Notes: a model not told the origin generated them from the sequence alone. DNA of 64,000 nt from an uncultured Oscillospiraceae bacterium (GCA_947629775.1 CANRFA010000002.1:106338-170337); one strand, 5' to 3'; numbered from the stretch's first letter, positions 41,664 to 51,267 are shown. Translations and numbers: made by a program.

Positions 41664-42620
41664 TCAGGCCTCGAATTCCGAGGCCACCAGGTCCAGAAAG
41701 TTCCGTACGCAGACAGGAAGCGAGGGGTCCGCGCTCCAGAGAAGCGCGGGCCGGGAGACGGCGTTCACGCCGGCTACCGGCTTGGTATAGACAGCGTTGC
41801 TGCTCTGATTGGTGACAATGGAGCGGGGGAGAAAGCTGACGCCCAGGCCCGAGCGCACCAGCTGCATGGCCATGGGGGTGTCGTAGCAGCTGCAGACCGT
41901 TACAGGTTCGAAGCCAGCCTCCCGGCAGGCGAAGGTGAGGCTGTCCGTGTAGTTCCAGGGGTCCTCCCGGGGGAGCAGGCACAGCGGAGTGGTCCGCAGG
42001 GCTTCCAGAGGCACCACATCCCGGTCCGGCGCCGGGTCTGTCTCCCGCACCATGACCAGTTCCAGAGGGTCCTCGCCCAGAACCCGCTTGCGGAAGCCGG
42101 GAATGCGTTCCATGCGGTCCCGCAGGAAGAGAACATGGAGCCGGGCCTGCTTCAGCTCCGTCAGCAGGTCCTCCGGGGTTCCCTGGCGGACGAAGAGCTC
42201 CACCCGGGGATAGAGGCTGTGGTACTTCTTCAGAAGACCGAGGGCCATGGGAGCGCTGGAGTAGATGCACCCCAGAGCCAGCCGGCCTCCCGTGCCCTCC
42301 CGCTCTTCCTGAACCCGCTCCTCCAGCACCTGGAGGCTGTCCAGAATGGGGGTTACCTGCCGGTAGACCCGGGCGCCCGCTTCCGTCAGGGCCATACCCT
42401 TGTTGCCGCGGGTGAAGAGGGGGACCCCCAGCCGCTCTTCCAGGGCGGCCAGCTGGCGGCTCAGCGGGGGCTGCGCCATGTTCAGGCGTTCCGCAGCCCG
42501 GGAGATGCTGCCGGTTTCGGCGATGGCGGCGAAGACCTCCAGCTGGCGAAGCTTCAGTCCCAGGGGCTTTCGAACCCAGGGCCGGGGGGAGGCGGAAGAG
42601 GAAGAGGGGTCAGAACGCAT
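41664..42620 (-). CDS. LysR-family regulator of the histidine-degradation genes (predicted)
   Basis: A 318-residue LysR protein. An unusual 25-residue Ser/Pro/Arg-rich N-terminal lead precedes LKLRQLEVFAAIAETGSISRAAERL and MAQPPLSRQ, the winged helix; the effector domain begins near residue 115. If the lead is not translated, an internal start near residue 24 would give the usual LysR length. It sits between ftcD-fchA and hutU and is divergent from hutU with a shared dyad, so it is the likely switch for the hut genes, with urocanate or histidine as candidate effector. Confidence 0.87.
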   Translation of the reverse strand: MRSDPSSSSASPRPWVRKPLGLKLRQLEVFAAIAETGSISRAAERLNMAQPPLSRQLAALEERLGVPLFTRGNKGMALTEAGARVYRQVTPILDSLQVLEERVQEEREGTGGRLALGCIYSSAPMALGLLKKYHSLYPRVELFVRQGTPEDLLTELKQARLHVLFLRDRMERIPGFRKRVLGEDPLELVMVRETDPAPDRDVVPLEALRTTPLCLLPREDPWNYTDSLTFACREAGFEPVTVCSCYDTPMAMQLVRSGLGVSFLPRSIVTNQSSNAVYTKPVAGVNAVSRPALLWSADPSLPVCVRNFLDLVASEFEA

Positions 42621-42664
42621 TTTACCATACCCTTTCGGTATATCTAACATACGGAAAACGGCTC

Positions 42665-42703
42665 TTTTCATTATAGCAGCTTTCCCTTATAATACAAGGG
42701 AAA
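42665..42703. promoter_or_regulatory. Overlapping divergent promoters and operator dyad of hutU/LysR
   Basis: Plus: TTTTCA (42665-42670), a 17-nt spacer and TATAAT (42688-42693). Minus: TTGTAT, a 16-nt spacer and TATAAT (42670-42675 on plus). A perfect dyad TTTCCCTT-N7-AAGGGAAA spans 42681-42703, covering the plus -10 box and the minus -35 region. A protein bound here would block both. Confidence 0.7.
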
Positions 42704-42763
42704 AACCTGAAAATCCAGCAGGGTTTTCCAGAGGCCAAATCGGAACGAACGGAGGATAATTCC

Positions 42764-44779
42764 ATGAACGTAAACGATGCCATGACGATCCGGCTCGACT
42801 ATGAGCTGCCGGAGTATCCCGCCTTCGTGGAGGGATGCCGGAGAGCCCCCCGCCGGGAGTCCCACCTGTCCGAGGCGGACAAGGCTCTGGCTATCCGCAA
42901 CGCCCTGCGCTATATTCATCCGGACCATCACGCGCAGATGGCGAAGGAATTCGCGCAGGAGCTGGAGGAGCACGGACGCATCTACGGCTACCGCTTCCGC
43001 CCGGAAGGACGGATTGTGGGAAAGCCCATCCAGGAGTATAAGGGAAACTGTATCGAGGCGAAGGCCTTTCAGGTGATGATCGACAACAACCTGGATTTCG
43101 ACGTTGCCCTCTATCCCTACGAACTGGTGACCTACGGCGAGACCGGTCAGGTCTGCCAGAACTGGATGCAGTACCGCCTGATCCGCAAATACCTGGAGGT
43201 CATGACCGACGAGCAGACTCTGGTGGTGATGTCCGGCCACCCGCTGGGCCTCTTCCACTCCCACAAGCTGGCCCCGCGCTGCATCATCTCCAACGGCCTC
43301 ATGGTGGGCATGTACGACAATCAGAAGGAGTTCAACCGGGCGGCCGCCCTGGGCGTCGCCAACTACGGGCAGATGACCGCCGGGGGCTGGATGTACATCG
43401 GGCCCCAGGGCATTGTGCACGGCACCTTCAACACCCTGCTCAACGCCGGCCGTCTGAAGCTGGGCATTCCCGAGGACGGCAACCTGGCGGGGCGGCTGTT
43501 TGTCTCCGCCGGACTGGGCGGCATGAGCGGCGCCCAGGGCAAGGCGGCGGAGATCGCCGGCGCGGTCTCCATCATTGCCGAGGTGGATTACTCCCGCCTC
43601 ATGACCCGCTATACCCAGGGCTGGGTCAGCGAGAAGACGGACAGCCTGGAGGAGGCGCTGCGGCTCGCCCGGGAGAAGCTGGCCGCGAAGGAGGCCTGCG
43701 CCATCGCCTATCACGGCAACGTGGTGGATCTGCTGGAGTATCTGCTGGAACAGAACGTCCATGTGGACCTGCTTTCGGACCAGACCTCCTGCCACGTCCC
43801 ATACGACGGCGGCTACTGCCCCCAGGGCCTGACCTACGAGCAGCGCACCGAGATGCTGGACCGGGATCCGGAGGGCTTCCGGGTGATGGTGGATCAGAGT
43901 CTGCGCCACCACTACGAGCTCATCTGCCAGCTCCACGACCGGGGCACTTACTTCTTTGACTACGGCAACAGTTTCCTCAAGGCCGTCTACGACGCCGGCG
44001 TGACCTCCATCTGCCGCAACGGCGTAAACGACCTGGACGGCTTTGTGTTCCCCTCCTACGTGGAGGACATTCTGGGGCCCTGCCTCTTTGACTTCGGCTA
44101 CGGGCCCTTCCGCTGGTGCTGCCTGTCCCGCAATCCGGAGGATCTGGATAAGACGGACGCGGCCGCCGCGGCCTATATCCTGGAGCACAACCGCCGCTAC
44201 CAGGACTACGACAACTACGTCTGGGTCCGGGACGCCAAAAAGAACCGCCTGGTGGTGGGCACCCAGTGCCGGATCCTCTACCAGGATGCCATGGGCCGCA
44301 TGAACATCGCCCTGAAGTTCAACGAGATGGTGCGCAACGGCGAGATAGGACCCGTCATGCTGGGCCGGGATCACCACGATACCGGCGGCACGGATTCCCC
44401 CTTCCGGGAGACCTCCAACATCCGGGACGGCTCCAACATCATGGCGGAGATGGCCACCCAGTGCTACGCGGGCAACGCGGCCCGGGGCATGAGCCTGATC
44501 GCCCTTCACAACGGCGGCGGCACGGGAATCGGCAAAGCCATCAACGGCGGGTTCGGCATGGTGCTGGACGGTTCCGAGCGGGTGGATACCATCCTGCGCA
44601 TGTCCATGCCCTGGGACACCATGGTGGGTGTCTCCCGCCGGGCCTGGGCCCGCAACCCCAATGCCCTGACGACCGCCGCAGAGTACAACCGTATGTACGC
44701 CGGCCAGGACCACATCACGCTGCCCTACCTGGCGGATGACGCGGTGGTGGACGAGGCCGTAAAGGGCATGAAGAAGTGA
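42764..44779 (+). CDS. hutU: Urocanate hydratase
   Basis: A 671-residue NAD-dependent enzyme converting urocanate to imidazolonepropionate. Signatures include VVMSGHPLGLFHSH, GQMTAGGWMYIGPQGIVHGT, DQTSCH (the urocanase active-site region) and GRDHHDTGGTDSPFRET near the C-terminus. It is about 115 residues longer than the Bacillus enzyme, as in the longer clostridial form. GGAGG precedes the ATG. First gene of the hutU-hutI-lrp run. hutH (histidine ammonia-lyase) is not adjacent and must be elsewhere. Confidence 0.95.
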   Translation: MNVNDAMTIRLDYELPEYPAFVEGCRRAPRRESHLSEADKALAIRNALRYIHPDHHAQMAKEFAQELEEHGRIYGYRFRPEGRIVGKPIQEYKGNCIEAKAFQVMIDNNLDFDVALYPYELVTYGETGQVCQNWMQYRLIRKYLEVMTDEQTLVVMSGHPLGLFHSHKLAPRCIISNGLMVGMYDNQKEFNRAAALGVANYGQMTAGGWMYIGPQGIVHGTFNTLLNAGRLKLGIPEDGNLAGRLFVSAGLGGMSGAQGKAAEIAGAVSIIAEVDYSRLMTRYTQGWVSEKTDSLEEALRLAREKLAAKEACAIAYHGNVVDLLEYLLEQNVHVDLLSDQTSCHVPYDGGYCPQGLTYEQRTEMLDRDPEGFRVMVDQSLRHHYELICQLHDRGTYFFDYGNSFLKAVYDAGVTSICRNGVNDLDGFVFPSYVEDILGPCLFDFGYGPFRWCCLSRNPEDLDKTDAAAAAYILEHNRRYQDYDNYVWVRDAKKNRLVVGTQCRILYQDAMGRMNIALKFNEMVRNGEIGPVMLGRDHHDTGGTDSPFRETSNIRDGSNIMAEMATQCYAGNAARGMSLIALHNGGGTGIGKAINGGFGMVLDGSERVDTILRMSMPWDTMVGVSRRAWARNPNALTTAAEYNRMYAGQDHITLPYLADDAVVDEAVKGMKK

Positions 44780-44861
44780 GAAACCACGCTTCCGGGAGGG
44801 GGACAACGTCTCTCTCCCGGACTGTGGGATCCGAAAACCGGGAAACAGGGAGGGAAACCTG

Positions 44862-46088
44862 ATGCATTCACTGCTTGTGACCAATATCGGCCTGCTGGCC
44901 ACTCCCGCCGGCAGCGCCGCCCACGGGGGCGGAGAACAGGGAGAGATTCGTTTTCAGAAGGACGCCTGGATCTACATCAAAGACGACCGGATCGCCCGGG
45001 TGGGGACCGGCCGGGCCCCGGCGGCGCCTGGAGTGAGGGTGGTGGATGCCGGCGGATGTCTGGTAACCCCGGGCCTGGTGGACGCCCACACCCACCTGAT
45101 CTTCGGCGGCTGGCGGCAGAACGAACTGGGCATGAAGCTCCATGGCGTGCCCTACCTGGAGATTCTGGCCGGCGGAGGGGGGATTCTCTCCACCGTGACC
45201 AGTACCCGGGCCGCCACCCAGGCCCAGCTGGTGGAAAAGGCATACCGGGCCCTCAACGAGATGCTGCGCTTCGGGACCACCACCTGCGAGGCCAAGAGCG
45301 GTTACGGCCTCAATCTGGAGGACGAGCTCAAGTGCCTGCGGGCCATCCGGGAACTGAACCGGCATCATCCCATCGACCTGGTGCCCACCTTCATGGGGGC
45401 CCACGCCGTCCCGACTGAATGGAAGGAAAACCGGGAAGAATATATCCGCCTGCTGTGCGAGGAGATGATTCCCGCCGTGGCAAAGCAGGGCCTGGCCCGC
45501 TATTGCGATATCTTCTGTGAGACCGGCGTCTTTACGGCGGAGGAATCCCGTAAGATCCTGGAGTGCGGAAAGCGCCATGGGCTGCTCCCCAAAATTCACG
45601 CCGACGAGATCGACCCTATCGGGGGTTCCGTTCTGGCGGGGGAGATTGGGGCGGTATCCGCCGAACACCTGATTGTCTGCCCGCCCGATGGGATCGCCAG
45701 CCTGGCGAAGGGCGGTACGGTGGCCTGCCTGCTGCCCGCTACCAGCTTCTATCTGGGCGCTACCTTTGCTCCCGCCCGGGACATGATAAAGGCCGGCGTG
45801 CCGGTGGCCATGGCCACGGACTTCAATCCCGGCTCCTGCCCCTGCCTGAACCTGCAGCTGGTGATCAACCTGGGCTGCCTGAAGTATCGGCTGACCCCGG
45901 AGGAGGTCCTGACCGCTGTGACCCTCAACGCCGCCGCCGCCATCGGCGAGGCGGAGAACGTGGGCAGCGTGGAGGAAGGCAAGCTGGGCGACCTGGTGAT
46001 CTGGGATGCCCCGGATCTGGATTATATCTGCTACCGCATGGGCAGCAACCTGTCGAAGACCGTCATCAAGCGGGGCGCGGTTGTCTGA
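44862..46088 (+). CDS. hutI: Imidazolonepropionase
   Basis: A 408-residue amidohydrolase that opens imidazolonepropionate to N-formimino-glutamate. VDAHTHLIFGG is the HxH metal site, ATSYGL-type AKSGYGLNLEDELK binds substrate, KIHADEIDPIGG and ATDFNPGSCPC carry the later metal and catalytic residues. GGGAGGG precedes the ATG. The 82-nt gap after hutU holds a TCCGGGAG/CTCCCGGA hairpin (44791-44821) that may partly uncouple expression. Confidence 0.95.
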   Translation: MHSLLVTNIGLLATPAGSAAHGGGEQGEIRFQKDAWIYIKDDRIARVGTGRAPAAPGVRVVDAGGCLVTPGLVDAHTHLIFGGWRQNELGMKLHGVPYLEILAGGGGILSTVTSTRAATQAQLVEKAYRALNEMLRFGTTTCEAKSGYGLNLEDELKCLRAIRELNRHHPIDLVPTFMGAHAVPTEWKENREEYIRLLCEEMIPAVAKQGLARYCDIFCETGVFTAEESRKILECGKRHGLLPKIHADEIDPIGGSVLAGEIGAVSAEHLIVCPPDGIASLAKGGTVACLLPATSFYLGATFAPARDMIKAGVPVAMATDFNPGSCPCLNLQLVINLGCLKYRLTPEEVLTAVTLNAAAAIGEAENVGSVEEGKLGDLVIWDAPDLDYICYRMGSNLSKTVIKRGAVV

Positions 46089-46107
46089 CTCACAGAAGGG
46101 GGCCGGC

Positions 46108-46545
46108 ATGGATCGGACAGACTATCAGATTCTCAATATCCTGCAGCGGGACTGCCGGACCACCCTGAAGGTTATCGGAGATCGTGTGGGGCTCACCGCC
46201 CCTGCCGTTTCGGAGCGCATCCGCCGCATGGAGGAGCGGGGCGTGATCCGCGACTTCCGGGCGGAGATCGACCGGGAGCGGATCAACTGTTCCATGACGG
46301 GATTCATTCTGGTGGCCCTGGAGCCGGCCCGTTACAACGCCTTCTGTCAGTTCTGTGAGGAGCACCCCGCCATCGTCGCCCACTATCGGATCATCGGGGT
46401 CTACAACGGCCTGCTGCGCTTCGCGGTGCAGGGCACCTCCCAGCTGGAGCGGCTTCTGACCGCCATCAGACAGTATGGGGATTCCCGGACCTCGGTGGCG
46501 CTGCAAACATACTTCGAGTACAAGGACATTCCGCTGCCGGACTGA
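46108..46545 (+). CDS. Lrp/AsnC-family transcriptional regulator
   Basis: A 145-residue Lrp-type protein. The N-terminal helix-turn-helix is MDRTDYQILNILQRDCR to SERIRRMEERGVI, and the RAM ligand domain runs from about residue 65. The ATG at 46108 has AGAAGGGGG upstream, 20 nt behind hutI. Lying at the end of the hut run, it may add an amino-acid signal (histidine or glutamate) to hut control. A strong terminator follows. Confidence 0.9.
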   Translation: MDRTDYQILNILQRDCRTTLKVIGDRVGLTAPAVSERIRRMEERGVIRDFRAEIDRERINCSMTGFILVALEPARYNAFCQFCEEHPAIVAHYRIIGVYNGLLRFAVQGTSQLERLLTAIRQYGDSRTSVALQTYFEYKDIPLPD

Positions 46546-46563
46546 GCGGCCCGGCGGCGATCT

Positions 46564-46599
46564 GCGGAGAGACGGTTCAGGCGGTCTCTCCGCTTTTTT
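46564..46599 (+). terminator. Intrinsic terminator of the hut operon
   Basis: GCGGAGAGAC (46564-46573) pairs with GTCTCTCCGC (46584-46593), followed by TTTTTT. Confidence 0.93.
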
Positions 46600-46814
46600 C
46601 GGCCCGGGAGGGGTCAGAATCGGGCCCGAAACCTCTTTTTGGCCGTGCTCCAGTCAGCGGGCAGGAACGGAATTGCCCCGAATGGGTTCCGGGGTCCTTT
46701 GTTTCGCCCCGTAACCCGGGTTTCATCCGAAATTAACCGCAGCTTAAGGTTTTCTTCGCATGAATTTAAATTCCCTCCTCTAAAATGGAAGCAACAGAGG
46801 AAGGAGGGAGAACC

Positions 46815-47555
46815 ATGCGCAGCGATACGGCGGTTCTGCCGGCGGAGCCGCTTATCTGTGACAGTCCAAGGAGGGAGCCGATGACCGGTGCCATGCTCTT
46901 CTGGATCTTTCTGGCCGGCAGTGTGGCGGGTTTCTTTCTGGAGGGTCTGTGGTGCGTGCTGCGGAAGGGGGTCTGGGAGAGCCATCCGGCGACAGTCTGG
47001 GGGCCCTTCTGCGTCATTTACGGCGCCGGGGCCCTGGCGCTGACTCTGGCGGCCCCCTGGCTGCAGAGCAGAAGTCTGTCTGGACAGTTTGTCCTCTGCG
47101 CCGGAGTGGGGACGCTGGTGGAGCTGGCGGGCAGCCTGGCGCAGGAGAAGGTCTTCGGGTCCGCCTCCTGGGACTACAGCCGCCATCTTCTGAACCTGGG
47201 TGGCCGGGTCAGTCTGGGCATGACCCTTCTCTGGGGATCGCTGGGCCTTTGTTTCGTCCATCTGGTGCTCCCCGCAGTGCTGCGGCTGCTGGAGGGGCCG
47301 GAGTCGGGGCTGTGGAGGGGCATCCGTCTGGGACTGACTGTGTTTCTGGCGTTGGACCTTCTGGTTTCCGCCGCGGCCATGATTCGCTGGCGGGAGCGGA
47401 CAACCGGATGCGAAGGGACGGACAGCGCGCTGGAGCGGTATCTGGACAGGGTCTGGGACAACGGGCGCATGGAGCGCCGGTATCCCTCCATCTGGTTTGA
47501 GGAGTCCCGGGTATCCGTGGACGGGGAGAGTGACGGGCTTCCCGGAACAGCATGA
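46815..47555 (+). CDS. CmpB-type putative ABC transporter type IV membrane protein
   Basis: A 246-residue membrane protein of the ABC_trans_CmpB family. FWIFLAGSVAGFFLEGLWC, WESHPATVWGPFCVIYGAGA, GSASWDYSRHLLNLGGRVSL and LLWGSLGL match the family's conserved blocks; about six hydrophobic segments. AAGGAGGG precedes the ATG. No ATPase gene is nearby and the transport role of this family is unproven. Standalone gene downstream of the hut terminator, convergent with the TPR gene. Confidence 0.8.
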   Translation: MRSDTAVLPAEPLICDSPRREPMTGAMLFWIFLAGSVAGFFLEGLWCVLRKGVWESHPATVWGPFCVIYGAGALALTLAAPWLQSRSLSGQFVLCAGVGTLVELAGSLAQEKVFGSASWDYSRHLLNLGGRVSLGMTLLWGSLGLCFVHLVLPAVLRLLEGPESGLWRGIRLGLTVFLALDLLVSAAAMIRWRERTTGCEGTDSALERYLDRVWDNGRMERRYPSIWFEESRVSVDGESDGLPGTA

Positions 47556-47650
47556 AACCGGAAAAGCGGCGCTCCGGAGAAGAGAACCTCCGGGGCGCCG
47601 CTTTGCAATACAGGGAAAGACAGGCCAGAGCGGGGAAGGAGCGACGATGG

Positions 47651-49192
47651 TCAGTCCCCGCTTTCTTCCTCCTCGTCCCCATCCGGGTCCCCCACAAGCC
47701 AGAAGGGGTCTTTTGTGGCGTTGAAGGACTGGAACGCTGCCTGATCCACCGAATGCTCCCGAAAGAAGAACAGGGCCTCCCGGAGCAGGGTCAGACTGTC
47801 CCAGGCAATCACGTCGAGGTAGACGTTTTCGTCCCCCATGGCCCACCCGATGGACTGGAAGGCGTCCGGGCCGGCGGTCTGCGCCAGGTGCTTCTGGAGC
47901 TCATCCAGAAGCTTCCACGAGCCGTCGTCCCCGCCGTCCGGGTCCAGGCCGTGCCGGGAGAACCAGAAAAAGCCCGTCAGAATGCCCGTATCCGCCCACA
48001 TATCCACTACATCGTTCCAGCCGGTCCGGAAATTCGCAAGCATTTCGGGAAGAGCGGAACTGCCCAGCGTGACGTCCGAGCGCAGGCCCTGGGTCGGGAC
48101 CCGATTCGAATCGGTGTCATCGTAGGTTTCGCTCCAGTCTGCCAGCAGGGCTTCCGGGCTGTCGCACAGGGAAATGCCGAGATCGGTCAGGCGGGATCGG
48201 AGCTGACGGAGAGGGAAGAAATCTTCCGTACGCGCTTCGACCACCCGGAAACCCAGATTCAGATCCAGCGCGGAAATTTCTCCCAGAGTCGCGTCGGAAA
48301 GCAGCGACAGAATGTCGGTCAGTCTTTGCGTGTACCTTCCTGCCTTCCGGTACATGGAGAGCAGGACGTTGGCGTGGAAGTCCAGTTCCACAGTATCCTC
48401 GTGAGCGCTGCGGATCCGGACATACACGTCCCGGGAGTTCAGGTGGCAATCCGGTTCATTGATGATAAACTCCTCCATCGGATGGAGACCGAGGGAGAAC
48501 TTCCAGTGCTCTCGGATGCCGGCGGGGGCGTGGTCCACGAAATAGCGCATCTGGTACAGGCGGAAGACCGTGCCGCTGAGCAGGAACTCAATCCCGGCCT
48601 TTCCGTTCTGGAACCGGAACTGGCAGCGCTGGGGCGCTGTGAGAACCGGCGCAAACGTATCGCCCAGAATGGCATGAAAGGCCTGGGATTCCTCGGGCGT
48701 CATCTGCGGCCCCTTACAGGCCTTTACAATAGCGCGAAGCCGGGGCTCGATCTCTGCGAACTTCTGCCAGACCTGTACGGTGCGGGCCCGGTAGGTGGCT
48801 TCCGCACCGCTGTCTTCCGCCAGGTTCCGGGCCTGCTGAAGGACTTCCCGGATCTCCTCGCTGTCAGGCTGGAGGCGACTGGCCTTTTCCAGCCAGAGGA
48901 GGGCCTCGTCCCCCCGGTCCAGCTGCAGAAGGGCAGAGCCGTAGGTCAGCATCCAGGAGGACTCCTGCTGCATGGTTTCCGGCAGTCCCAGCAGCAGATC
49001 CCGGGTACGGCCCGCCATCCGGCGCCGCTCTTCGGGATCGGATTGCGATGCGAGCTGCAGGCAGGCCGCGGCCAGATTCCAGTCCAGCTCCGGGCTGCGG
49101 TCCGGAAGTCCCTCCAGGGTGTTATACACCTTGCGGAACTTTCCCTGCTGATTCCATGCCTGAACCTGGCGCAGCAGCTTTTTCGGTGTCAT
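47651..49192 (-). CDS. TPR-containing protein of unknown function (513 residues)
   Basis: The first 150 residues form tetratricopeptide-like helical repeats (WNQQGKFRKVYNTLEGLPD, LTYGSALLQLDRGDEALLW). The remaining 350 residues are a mixed domain I do not recognise (IEPRLRAIVKACKGPQMTPEESQAF is its start), with a very acidic tail DPDGDEEEESGD. No signal peptide or membrane helix. GGGAGG precedes ATG 49192. TPR proteins of this build occur as single genes in Clostridia and may be scaffold or toxin-immunity-type proteins; nothing nearby favours either. Confidence 0.78.
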   Translation of the reverse strand: MTPKKLLRQVQAWNQQGKFRKVYNTLEGLPDRSPELDWNLAAACLQLASQSDPEERRRMAGRTRDLLLGLPETMQQESSWMLTYGSALLQLDRGDEALLWLEKASRLQPDSEEIREVLQQARNLAEDSGAEATYRARTVQVWQKFAEIEPRLRAIVKACKGPQMTPEESQAFHAILGDTFAPVLTAPQRCQFRFQNGKAGIEFLLSGTVFRLYQMRYFVDHAPAGIREHWKFSLGLHPMEEFIINEPDCHLNSRDVYVRIRSAHEDTVELDFHANVLLSMYRKAGRYTQRLTDILSLLSDATLGEISALDLNLGFRVVEARTEDFFPLRQLRSRLTDLGISLCDSPEALLADWSETYDDTDSNRVPTQGLRSDVTLGSSALPEMLANFRTGWNDVVDMWADTGILTGFFWFSRHGLDPDGGDDGSWKLLDELQKHLAQTAGPDAFQSIGWAMGDENVYLDVIAWDSLTLLREALFFFREHSVDQAAFQSFNATKDPFWLVGDPDGDEEEESGD

Positions 49193-49315
49193 GGCGATTC
49201 CTCCCGGATTTCCGCGGAAAAGACGCGGTGAGATACGGGAAGTATACCATGGGGAAGAACGGAGTGTAAAGAAAAATGTGCCGGCAGGCCGCAAAAGGGA
49301 TCAAAAGACGGGGAA

Positions 49316-49978
49316 TCAGCGGAAGGCGGGAGGTTCCACGTCCGGGTGACAGCCCGGCTCCGGCGAGGGTTCCGAGAGGCTGAAGTACATCTTCGCCGCC
49401 TTCGTGGTCCCAAAGTCGCGGTTGGAGCCGGTCTTCTGGACCCGGTTGAAGGCGTCCCGGAACATGGCGTTGTGGGCCTCCTCCCGGTTGAGCAGGAAGT
49501 CGATGGTTTCCCGGACCTTTTTGTCGCTGATCTGCCGGTAGAGGTACTCGTAGACAACCTTGGCCCGCTGCTCCGAGGCGATGTTGGAGAGCAGATCCGC
49601 GCACAGATCTCCGGTGACGGTGACGTAGTCCGCCGTCCAGGAGTATCCGGAGGCGTTGATGAGCCCCGGGTTGAGGCCCAGCAGCACATGGGTCTGGATT
49701 TCCCCGGCGGGAACCTTTGCGGCGTCCACATCGTGGCCGTTCAGCAACGAGATGGTCTGGGCCACCATTTCCAGATGCCCAAGTTCTTCGGCAGCGACAT
49801 CCAGAAACAAATCCTTAATCTCCGGGTCTTTAATGCGGAAGCTCTGGCTCATATACTGCAGCGCCGACTTGAGCTCTCCGTTCGCGCCGCCGAGCTGTTC
49901 CTGCAGCAGAGCGGCGTACTGGGGGTTGGGCTTCTCTACCGCGATGGGGTGGAAGAGCATTTTTTCGTGTCTGAACAT
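49316..49978 (-). CDS. Manganese catalase (CotJC-like)
   Basis: A 220-residue di-manganese catalase of the ferritin-like fold that breaks down hydrogen peroxide. Metal ligands lie in QLGGANGELKSALQYM, AAEELGHLEM and FLLNREEAHN (two ExxH-type motifs). It is shorter than the 270-300-residue aerobic enzymes and close to the clostridial/CotJC size. AAGGAGG precedes the ATG. Monocistronic; useful to an anaerobe meeting oxygen. Confidence 0.9.
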   Translation of the reverse strand: MFRHEKMLFHPIAVEKPNPQYAALLQEQLGGANGELKSALQYMSQSFRIKDPEIKDLFLDVAAEELGHLEMVAQTISLLNGHDVDAAKVPAGEIQTHVLLGLNPGLINASGYSWTADYVTVTGDLCADLLSNIASEQRAKVVYEYLYRQISDKKVRETIDFLLNREEAHNAMFRDAFNRVQKTGSNRDFGTTKAAKMYFSLSEPSPEPGCHPDVEPPAFR

Positions 49979-50385
49979 GGGTTTCACCCTCCTTGTGGGT
50001 CCAGTGTGCCCCGGAAGCGGAAATCCTATGCCCGAAAAGAGAGGCCATGCAGAGAGCCGCGGCGAGAGAGGACGCTCAGGCAGAGAGGATGGAAGGAGGA
50101 ATTTCACAGATATTGCAGGATGAACGGGGAATGCAAGAAAAGCGGGAGGAGGCCGAAGCCCGGGGAGGGTCGGAATCGTTGCATGCTTTCGGAAAAGGAT
50201 TGCATATTGTGAAAATCTGAAAGAGACCCCAGGAGGACCCCCGAAATTCAGAGGAGGTTTGTGCGCTTCTCCAATGGCCGGATGGGGGGGTCCGGAGTAG
50301 AATACAGCTACCGGAAGCAGATGATTTCACTTCCGGTGAAAAGTGGAACGAAAAAGCGGGAAACAGGACAGAGAGGAGAGGCGTC
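49979..50385. other. 410-nt divergent gap between Mn catalase and garR
   Basis: No gene is supported. A dyad ACCGGAAG (50310-50317) / CTTCCGGT (50330-50337) lies 50 nt before garR, just behind a TAGAAT (50298-50303) that could be a -10 box with a poor -35. The dyad could be an operator for garR. Confidence 0.4.
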
Positions 50386-51267
50386 ATGAGAATCGGATTT
50401 ATCGGACTTGGGATCATGGGAAAGCCCATGGCCCGCAATCTGCTGAAAGCCGGGTACGAGGTGTGGGTCAACAACCGCAGTCGTGCCCCCATGGATGAAC
50501 TGGCGGCGGACGGAGGACGGCCGGCCACGCAGCAGGAGATCGGGGAGAACTGCGAGCTGGTGCTGACCATGCTGCCCAACAGCCCCCACGTGAAGGCGGT
50601 CATGCTGGGCGAGAATGGGGTTGCGGCCCACATGAAGCCCGGCTCCGTGTTTGTGGACATGAGCTCCGTGAACCCGGTGGCCTCGAAGGAGATCGCCGCG
50701 GAGCTGGAGAAGCGGGGCATCCCCATGCTGGACGCGCCGGTCTCCGGCGGAGAGCCCAAGGCCATCGACGGCACCCTGTCCTTCATGGTGGGCGGTTCCC
50801 GGGAGGTCTTCGAGCGCTGCCGGCCGGTACTGGAGGTCATGGGCGCCTCTGTGGTGCACTGCGGAGACGTGGGGGCCGGCAACACCACCAAGCTGGCCAA
50901 TCAGATCATCGTGGCCTGCAACATCCGGGCTTTGGCGGAGGCGCTCACCCTGGCGCAGAAGGCCGGCGTGGATCCTCAGCTCGTTTATGAGGCCATCCGG
51001 GGCGGCCTGGCCGGTTCCGTGGTGATGGACGCCAAAGCTCCCATGATGATCGCCGGGGATACCCGGCCGGGGTTCCGGGTGGACCTCCATATCAAGGACC
51101 TGAACAACGCGCTGGACTGTGCCCATGCCGTGGGGGCCACCCTTCCCATGACCGCCGGAGTACAGGAGGTGCTCCAGTGGCTTCATGCCCAGGGAGACGG
51201 CGCCATGGACCACAGCGCCATCGCCCGGTACTACGAGTACCTGACCGGCATCACCATCGGGCGTTGA
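50386..51267 (+). CDS. garR: 2-hydroxy-3-oxopropionate (tartronate semialdehyde) reductase
   Basis: A 293-residue beta-hydroxyacid dehydrogenase. The N-terminal Rossmann motif is GFIGLGIMGKPMARNLLKAG, the substrate motif DAPVSGGEPKAIDGT, and the catalytic lysine lies in GAGNTTKLANQI. The sequence is closest in feel to GarR/GlxR, which reduces tartronate semialdehyde to glycerate, but 3-hydroxyisobutyrate-type and other members are possible. Single gene with its own terminator. The altronate/galactarate-type lyase at 3.7-5.2 kb is far away. Confidence 0.85.
   Translation: MRIGFIGLGIMGKPMARNLLKAGYEVWVNNRSRAPMDELAADGGRPATQQEIGENCELVLTMLPNSPHVKAVMLGENGVAAHMKPGSVFVDMSSVNPVASKEIAAELEKRGIPMLDAPVSGGEPKAIDGTLSFMVGGSREVFERCRPVLEVMGASVVHCGDVGAGNTTKLANQIIVACNIRALAEALTLAQKAGVDPQLVYEAIRGGLAGSVVMDAKAPMMIAGDTRPGFRVDLHIKDLNNALDCAHAVGATLPMTAGVQEVLQWLHAQGDGAMDHSAIARYYEYLTGITIGR

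Noticed and set aside
50386..51267. garR as part of a galactarate pathway with the UxaA-like genes
   Set aside because: The loci are 45 kb apart, each with its own terminator, and no aldolase or kinase is present.
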